Assembly (NCBI GenBank): GCA_002083655.1
Contig: MSXR01000001.1
Coordinates: 62,001 to 126,000, forward strand
Length of the DNA: 64,000 nucleotides
Direction of reading: 5' to 3'
DNA from: Proteobacteria bacterium ST_bin14
GTDB taxonomy: Bacteria; Pseudomonadota; Alphaproteobacteria; Sphingomonadales; Sphingomonadaceae
A program made the translations under genes and the position numbers. Within the stretch, counting starts at the first letter, position 1, and every line of letters begins with the position of its first letter. The notes beneath the pieces were generated by a model that was given only the letters and a program-made list of their open reading frames with translations, searched no databases and had not been told where the DNA came from. This document shows positions 59,109 to 64,000 of this stretch, piece by piece.

Positions 59109-60680
59109 TTACCGTTCCCGCGTCGCGGCGAACCGCACTTTGGGGTAACGATCAACGATATAGCCAATCTCCCAATTGCTTTTGGCCATGAACACCGGAT
59201 TGCCATCACGGTCCTTGGCCATTGCCCCGCGATTGAGATCGACGAACGACTTCAGGTCGGCGGGGTCTTCGGCGGAAATCCAGCGCGCGGTTTCGAACGG
59301 CGCCATTTCCAGCCCGGCATCGACCTTATACTCCGCCTCCAGGCGGCTCAGCAGCACTTCCAACTGCAACTGGCCGACCACACCGATAATCCAGTTTGAT
59401 CCGATATCGGGATAGAAAACCTGGGTCACACCCTCTTCCGCCATATCGTCCAGCGCCTTGCGGAGCTGCTTGGTCTTGGTCGGGTCTTTCAATTGCACCC
59501 GGCGCAGAATTTCGGGCGCAAAATTGGGCAGCCCGGTGAAGCGTACATCAGCGCGCTCGGACAGCGTATCGCCCACCCGCAGCGTGCCATGATTGGGGAT
59601 ACCGATGATATCGCCGGGAAAAGCCTCATCGGCCAGTTCGCGGTTTTGCGCAAAGAACAGGATCGGCGAATGGATCGCGATGGGTTTGCCGTGGCCAGAG
59701 GGGGTCAGCTTCATCCCGCGTTTGAACACGCCTGAGCAGAGCCGCATGAAGGCGATCCGGTCGCGGTGTTGCGGGTCCATATTGGCCTGCACTTTGAAGA
59801 CGAAACCCGTCACATCGGCGCGGTCAGGGGAAACGGGGCCAGGCTCGGCAGGTTGCGGGCGGGGGCCGGGGGCGTGGCGGGCAAGCGCGTCAATCAGTTC
59901 ACCCACGCCGAAATCCTTCAGCGCGGAGCCAAAATATACCGGTGTCTGGTCGCCCGCGCGGTACGCTTCTGCATCAAAGGCCCCATATCCGCCCAGCGCC
60001 AGTTCGGCATCCTCGCGCAGCTTGGCTAGGCCAGTGGGGGACAGCACCCCCGCCAGCGCGGGATCATCCAGCCCGGTGAACTGCGCGGCCTTGCCCAGAT
60101 ATTCGCGGCTGCCGCCCTCAGGCTGCATCAGCTGGTTGGTGTACAAATCATACACGCCCTCAAACTCGCCCCCCATGCCAACCGGCCAGCTCATCGGCGT
60201 GACATCCAGCGCGAGCATATCGGCGATTTCGTCGAGCAGCTCGAACGCACCCCGGCCTTCACGGTCCACCTTGTTCACAAAGGTGATGATCGGCACGGAC
60301 CGCAACCGGCACACTTCGAACAGCTTGCGGGTCTGCGCCTCAATGCCGCGTGCAGCATCGATCACCATCACCGCGGAATCGACGGCGGTCAGCGTGCGAT
60401 AGGTGTCCTCGCTGAAATCCTCATGCCCCGGCGTATCGAGCAGGTTAAAGGTGATGCCATCTTTTTCGAACGTCATAACCGACGACGTGACGGAAATGCC
60501 GCGCTGCTGCTCGATCTTCATCCAGTCGCTGCGGGCGCGGCGATTCTGCCCGCGCGCCTTCACCTCGCCTGCCAGATGGATCGCGCCGCCGAAATACAGC
60601 AGCTTTTCGGTCAGCGTGGTCTTGCCGGCGTCGGGGTGGGAAATGATCGCAAAGGTGCGTCGGTCGTTCAACTGAGTCAT
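59109..60680 (-). CDS. prfC: Peptide chain release factor 3
   Basis: The 523-residue GTPase begins NDRRTFAIISHPDAGKTTLTEKLL (P-loop). Switch II is LLDTPGHEDFSEDTYRTL, NKVD appears in FVNKVDREGRG, and the C-terminal RF3-specific domain has LQLEVLLSRLEAEYKVDAG. RF3 recycles RF1/RF2 from the ribosome after termination. Length and motif order are normal, and EF-G is excluded by size and by the RF3-type AGEVKARGQNRRARSDWMKIEQQRGISVTSSV sequence. It is not in an operon with its neighbours. Confidence 0.96.
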   Translation of the reverse strand: MTQLNDRRTFAIISHPDAGKTTLTEKLLYFGGAIHLAGEVKARGQNRRARSDWMKIEQQRGISVTSSVMTFEKDGITFNLLDTPGHEDFSEDTYRTLTAVDSAVMVIDAARGIEAQTRKLFEVCRLRSVPIITFVNKVDREGRGAFELLDEIADMLALDVTPMSWPVGMGGEFEGVYDLYTNQLMQPEGGSREYLGKAAQFTGLDDPALAGVLSPTGLAKLREDAELALGGYGAFDAEAYRAGDQTPVYFGSALKDFGVGELIDALARHAPGPRPQPAEPGPVSPDRADVTGFVFKVQANMDPQHRDRIAFMRLCSGVFKRGMKLTPSGHGKPIAIHSPILFFAQNRELADEAFPGDIIGIPNHGTLRVGDTLSERADVRFTGLPNFAPEILRRVQLKDPTKTKQLRKALDDMAEEGVTQVFYPDIGSNWIIGVVGQLQLEVLLSRLEAEYKVDAGLEMAPFETARWISAEDPADLKSFVDLNRGAMAKDRDGNPVFMAKSNWEIGYIVDRYPKVRFAATRER

Positions 60681-60783
60681 CGCGGGCGGGTTACGCGGGT
60701 GTTGCCGCCAAGTCGAGACCGGTGCCGTAATAGGACGCGCATCGCCGGGGCGGGTTGGCAGGGCTCGTCGGTAGGCCCAACAC

Positions 60784-61602
60784 CTATTTCTTCTTCTTGT
60801 CCCTGGTCTTTCGCCGCGCGCGTTCCATGTCCACCACGCGTGAGAAACACGCCATCACATCGGCGCGCGGGTGGTTGCGGGACAGCCGACCCAACCGGAA
60901 ACTCACATGCGCCATCCGCTGATAGTAGCGCGTAAACGCGCTGTTGATGGCCGCCCCAGCAATCGCGCCCACTACCGGTGCAGCGCGTGACAAGATGCCT
61001 TCGCTTGCTGCCTTGCCAAATTGCGGCACGATCGCGCGAATTGTCGCCGACACCGACTGATGGCTCAACGCGATTCGGCCCGCCCATAGCGCGGTATCCA
61101 GGCTGTCATCATCCACCAGCGGCCCGCCAGTACCAAACACAGTGATGCACTGCGCGCGAACGGCGGGATCGTCCAGATCCTCGCCATAGCTGACGGCGAT
61201 TTCCTGAATTGATCGCAGAATCAGCGTGGTGGTGATGGCAAGATCGGCAAGCGTGGTCGCAATGCCACCGGCACCGCCCACCGCCCCCGCCACGCCGGTT
61301 GCAAAGCGATAAAACCCCTCGCGGCTAGAGCCCGGCTTGCCCCGTTTGCGGCGGCGACGGCCACCGATCGTAAACGCAATCGCATAGCTTTGCCGCAAGG
61401 CCAGATCGACGACCCCTTGCAGCTTATCTTCAAAATTGTCGGGCAACCAATCGATCACTTGATCGGCGCTTTCGCCCGCCTTGGCAGCAAGTGACAACAG
61501 GCCGCTGCTGGCATCTTCATGGATGACGGCGATAGCCAGCATTTCCGCCAGCTCGGACTCGCTAAAGGCCGCGCAGGCATTCCCCGAATCGATATCGGCC
61601 AT
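60784..61602 (-). CDS. EcsC family protein
   Basis: The ATG at 61602 is preceded by AAGGGG and gives 272 residues; the longer frame from 61665 lacks a ribosome site. EcsC features are the Gly/Ala-rich helical middle (FYRFATGVAGAVGGAGGIATTLADLAITTTLILRSIQEIAVSYGEDL) and the later AAPVVGAIAGAAINSAFTRYYQRMAHVSFRL. A basic C-terminus (RARRKTRDKKKK) follows. The family is linked to ABC-transporter and membrane functions, but no activity is known. Confidence 0.85.
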   Translation of the reverse strand: MADIDSGNACAAFSESELAEMLAIAVIHEDASSGLLSLAAKAGESADQVIDWLPDNFEDKLQGVVDLALRQSYAIAFTIGGRRRRKRGKPGSSREGFYRFATGVAGAVGGAGGIATTLADLAITTTLILRSIQEIAVSYGEDLDDPAVRAQCITVFGTGGPLVDDDSLDTALWAGRIALSHQSVSATIRAIVPQFGKAASEGILSRAAPVVGAIAGAAINSAFTRYYQRMAHVSFRLGRLSRNHPRADVMACFSRVVDMERARRKTRDKKKK

Positions 61603-61729
61603 CGCGCACCCCTTCGCGGGGAATCTATCGACGTGGCGGGCGATGGCAAGCATTTCGCGGTCCAAGGGACAAAATGGTTAACGCGGTCTCGAACGGACCT
61701 GTCCCATGCCTTTCGCCCCGGCCACGCTC

Positions 61730-62602
61730 TTACCCTGTCACCGTCACCCGCATTTCGACCCGGTGCCGCGCGCCGGGCTCCAGCATCATCACCCCGGGCT
61801 TTTCGCGAAAATCGCCCCCGAACCCGGTGCTGTCGGCGGTGCCGTGCCAGGGTTCAATGCACACAAAGCGTGCGCCGGGCTTGGTCCAGATGCCAAGGCT
61901 TGGGGTATCAGGAAACGCGATGTCGAGCTGCGGGCCAGTGTCACTGCCATAACGCAGCCGCTGTGAGGTGACCGGGTTCCAGATCAGCGCATCACACTCA
62001 AACAGGGCATCCGCCAGCGCGAGCCGGTTGCCGATCACTGGCGTCGCACGATCCTCCGCAATCAGGCCTGCCTCGTTCAACCCTTTCAGTGGCGCTGGTT
62101 CATCAACCTCAAAATCGATGTAGTGGTCCTCGCGCGCGGCACCGCCGGGAAGCGGCCAGGCAAAGGCCGGGTGCCAGCCAAAGCTGACCGGCATCGGTGC
62201 ATCGCCGGTATTGCCGATAATCGCCGTCATCGTCAGCGTCGCATCGTCCACGACAAAGCCGATTTCGAGCAGGAACGGGAATGGGTAGGATTCCATCGTC
62301 CGCGCGGAATTGATTAGCCGCAGCACCGCATGGCTGGCCGACGACTCGGCAACATCGAACATTGATCGCCGGGCAAAGCCGTGCTTTTCCATGCGGTATG
62401 ACGTTTCGTCCAGCCACAGCACATCATCATTCAACCGCCCGACAATCGGGAACAATATCGGGGCGCGGCCGCTCCAAAAACGGGGGTCAGCATTGGTCAT
62501 CAACTGCCGACCCCGCCCATCGCGCAGCGACGACAGCTCAGCACCGAATGGGTTGATCGACGCGGTCAGCACGCGCGAACCGATGTCGAACCAATCACCC
62601 AC
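61730..62602 (-). CDS. Aldose 1-epimerase family protein
   Basis: The 290-residue protein shows the galactose-mutarotase-like beta-sandwich: INPFGAELSSLRDGRGRQLM, WSGRAPILFPIVGRL, YRMEKHGFARRS (catalytic His), NTGDAPMPVSFGWHPAFAWPL (second His), and a Glu in FVCIEPWHG. It belongs to the broad YeaD/aldose-1-epimerase-like class. It is remote from the galactose locus and overlaps the 3' end of pheT by eight bases, so it is more likely a general sugar mutarotase. Confidence 0.85.
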   Translation of the reverse strand: MGDWFDIGSRVLTASINPFGAELSSLRDGRGRQLMTNADPRFWSGRAPILFPIVGRLNDDVLWLDETSYRMEKHGFARRSMFDVAESSASHAVLRLINSARTMESYPFPFLLEIGFVVDDATLTMTAIIGNTGDAPMPVSFGWHPAFAWPLPGGAAREDHYIDFEVDEPAPLKGLNEAGLIAEDRATPVIGNRLALADALFECDALIWNPVTSQRLRYGSDTGPQLDIAFPDTPSLGIWTKPGARFVCIEPWHGTADSTGFGGDFREKPGVMMLEPGARHRVEMRVTVTG

Positions 62603-64000
62603 GCAATACCGCTCCTAACTTCGCCGCTGCGGTCACCACCTTGTCGGCGATGGCCTTTAAATCATCATCGGTGAAGCTCTTGTCGCCCGGTTGCAGGGTA
62701 ATTTCAACGGCCAGGCTTTTGCTTCCCGGCTCGACGCCCGCGCCTGTAAACACATCGAACAGCCGCGCAGCGGTGATCGCAGCCTTGTCTGCCCCTTTGA
62801 CGGCGCGGACCAGCGCGTCAGCGGCCAGTGTATCGGGCACCAGAAATGCGAAATCGCGGGTCACCGCCTGCAATGCCGGCGGTGCGAAGGCCGGGCGCAT
62901 GAAGCCAGTCCCACGCTTCACCGGAATCGCATCGAGGTAAAGTTCAACTGCCGCGACCGGCCCATCAAGGTCAAATGCCTTCAGTGTCAGCGGGTGGAGC
63001 ATCCCGAATGCTGCCAGCACCGTTTTTGGCCCCAATCGTAGGGTTGCCGATTGGCCGGGGTGCCAGGCATCGCCCGACCAGATCGCATCCGCACCGTAAA
63101 CCTGCAGGTTATCCACCGGTGCGCCAGCCTCTGCCAGCAGCGCCAGCGCCTCTGCCTTGGCATCGAATGCGTCAAAGCCTTGCGCCTTGCCGCCCTGCCA
63201 GCCCCGCGCGCGCTTGTTGCCCGCGAGGACGACGCCCAGCGTGGCGCGCTCTGCATCTTGTAGATAGCGTCGGCCAATTTCGAACAGCCTTACGCTGCTC
63301 GCGCCCCGCCTCAGATTGCGTTCGGTCGCCGCCAACAGGCCGGGCAGCAGCGAGGGCCGCATGATTTTCAGATCTTCGCTGATCGGGTTCGCTACGCGCC
63401 ACTCAAAATTGCCGGGCGCGCGAAATGGTGCTGCCTGCATGTCTGACAGGAAGCTCCAGGTTATCGCCTCGTTCAGCCCACGCGCAGCAGCGGCACGGCG
63501 CAGTTTGCGCTCCAGCTTCTGGTCGGGCCGTGCCGTGGGCGTTGCCACGCCCGCAACGCGGGGCAGGGGTGTCGACGGCACCTTGTCGATGCCTTCGATA
63601 CGAATCACTTCCTCGACCAGATCGGCGCTGCCATCGACATCGCGCCGCCAGCTTGGCGGGGTAACCTGCCAATCGGCGCTGACCGCAAAGCCAAGCGATT
63701 CCAGGATCGCGCGTTGTCGTTGCGCCGCAATTGCCCGCCCGCCCAGCGATTCCGCCCGGGCGGGGTCATAGGCGATGGTGCGGGTGGTGAGCGGCGGGGA
63801 GCCTGCGCGCGTCACTTCGCTTGCGGTGCCGCCGCAATGTTCCAGCACCAGCCAGGTCGCGATTGCCAGCCCGTCATCGAGAAAGCCCGGGTCGACGCCG
63901 CGTTCAAACCGCGTGCGCGCATCGCTGGTAAGCAGCAGTTTCTGCCCGGTCCGCGCGATGCTTTCAGGGTCGAAATAGGCGCATTCGATCAGCACATGGG
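62595..64000 (-). CDS. pheT: Phenylalanine--tRNA ligase beta subunit (5' part outside window)
   Basis: The frame is open at the right edge and ends at 62595, giving about 468 C-terminal residues. The part seen holds the end of the B3/4 domain (YFDPESIARTGQKLLLTSDARTRFERGVDP), B5 (VSADWQVTPPSWRRDVDGSADLVEEVIRIEG), the catalytic-like core (AATERNLRRGASSVRLFEIGRRYL) and the C-terminal FDX-ACB tRNA-binding domain (PPALQAVTRDFAFLVP...LFDVFTGAGVEPGSKSLAVEITLQ). It pairs with PheS to charge tRNA-Phe. It is an essential housekeeping gene and supports a chromosomal location. Confidence 0.95.
   Translation of the reverse strand, partial: HVLIECAYFDPESIARTGQKLLLTSDARTRFERGVDPGFLDDGLAIATWLVLEHCGGTASEVTRAGSPPLTTRTIAYDPARAESLGGRAIAAQRQRAILESLGFAVSADWQVTPPSWRRDVDGSADLVEEVIRIEGIDKVPSTPLPRVAGVATPTARPDQKLERKLRRAAAARGLNEAITWSFLSDMQAAPFRAPGNFEWRVANPISEDLKIMRPSLLPGLLAATERNLRRGASSVRLFEIGRRYLQDAERATLGVVLAGNKRARGWQGGKAQGFDAFDAKAEALALLAEAGAPVDNLQVYGADAIWSGDAWHPGQSATLRLGPKTVLAAFGMLHPLTLKAFDLDGPVAAVELYLDAIPVKRGTGFMRPAFAPPALQAVTRDFAFLVPDTLAADALVRAVKGADKAAITAARLFDVFTGAGVEPGSKSLAVEITLQPGDKSFTDDDLKAIADKVVTAAAKLGAVLRG

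Overview
The window looks like a piece of a high-GC alphaproteobacterial chromosome, most likely from the Sphingomonadales (Sphingomonas/Novosphingobium type). The evidence is three TonB-dependent receptors, one of them of the Caulobacter/Xanthomonas carbohydrate type, a non-phosphorylative galactose pathway, chained ATGA/GTGA overlaps between genes, and sphingomonad-like sulfatase and receptor genes. Housekeeping genes at the right end (prfC, the 3' part of pheT) argue for chromosome rather than plasmid. I see no tRNA, rRNA or CRISPR array.

Layout. (1) 1-15.5 kb: an outer-membrane-like fragment at the left edge. A + strand series follows (sterol-desaturase-like hydroxylase, DUF1499, DUF547, GT-C and GT2 glycosyltransferases). 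It converges with a seven-gene - strand series that starts with a TVP38/TMEM64-flavin disulfide reductase fusion and runs through a second DUF547 protein, a membrane-DUF3047 fusion, an Oar-like TonB receptor, a NupC nucleoside transporter, a CDP-alcohol phosphatidyltransferase and a TIGR04282-type nucleotidyl/glycosyltransferase. (2) 15.8-24.1 kb: a mobilisable element or its remnant. It has a DEDDh exonuclease, a small MobA/MobL-like protein, a MOBP-type relaxase with an LPD7-like tail, a candidate oriT (inverted repeat plus CATCCTG nick consensus), and a divergent traK/traL/traM-like trio whose ParA-like member has lost the Walker A lysine. A 561-residue protein of unknown function follows. 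No integrase, coupling protein or type IV secretion genes are present. Broken tolC and IS3 fragments mark the right border. (3) 24.8-43.2 kb: a galactoside utilisation locus. It contains a TonB receptor, a tryptophan-halogenase-like flavoprotein plus SapC, alpha-galactosidase (GH36), beta-galactosidase (GH42), a sodium-solute symporter, an SDR dehydrogenase, a lactonase, an IlvD/Edd dehydratase, DgoK, DgoA and a GntR/FadR regulator. Together these can take an alpha- or beta-galactoside to pyruvate and glyceraldehyde 3-phosphate by the De Ley-Doudoroff route. All three divergent promoter regions of this locus carry a related AT-rich palindrome.

(4) 43.2-46.8 kb: an IS91-type transposase remnant, a small membrane protein, and an ECF sigma/anti-sigma-like pair followed by a secreted repeat protein, closed by a strong terminator. 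(5) 46.8-59.0 kb: a sulfate-ester locus with two sulfatases (CSPSR and CSPTR), their own formylglycine-generating enzyme, a GST-like protein, an SCP2-like protein, a DUF2855 protein, small membrane proteins, a TetR regulator and a TonB receptor. Three intergenic spacers here share one inverted repeat, TTGGCA-N7-TGCCAA, which I read as a local regulon operator. (6) 59.1-64 kb: prfC, an EcsC protein, an aldose-1-epimerase-like protein and the 3' part of pheT.

The most interesting signals are the shared 19-bp repeat in the sulfatase locus, the oriT/TraKLM-like module with an altered ATPase, the mixed - strand operon at 5.6-15.5 kb, and the halogenase-SapC pair inside a sugar locus.
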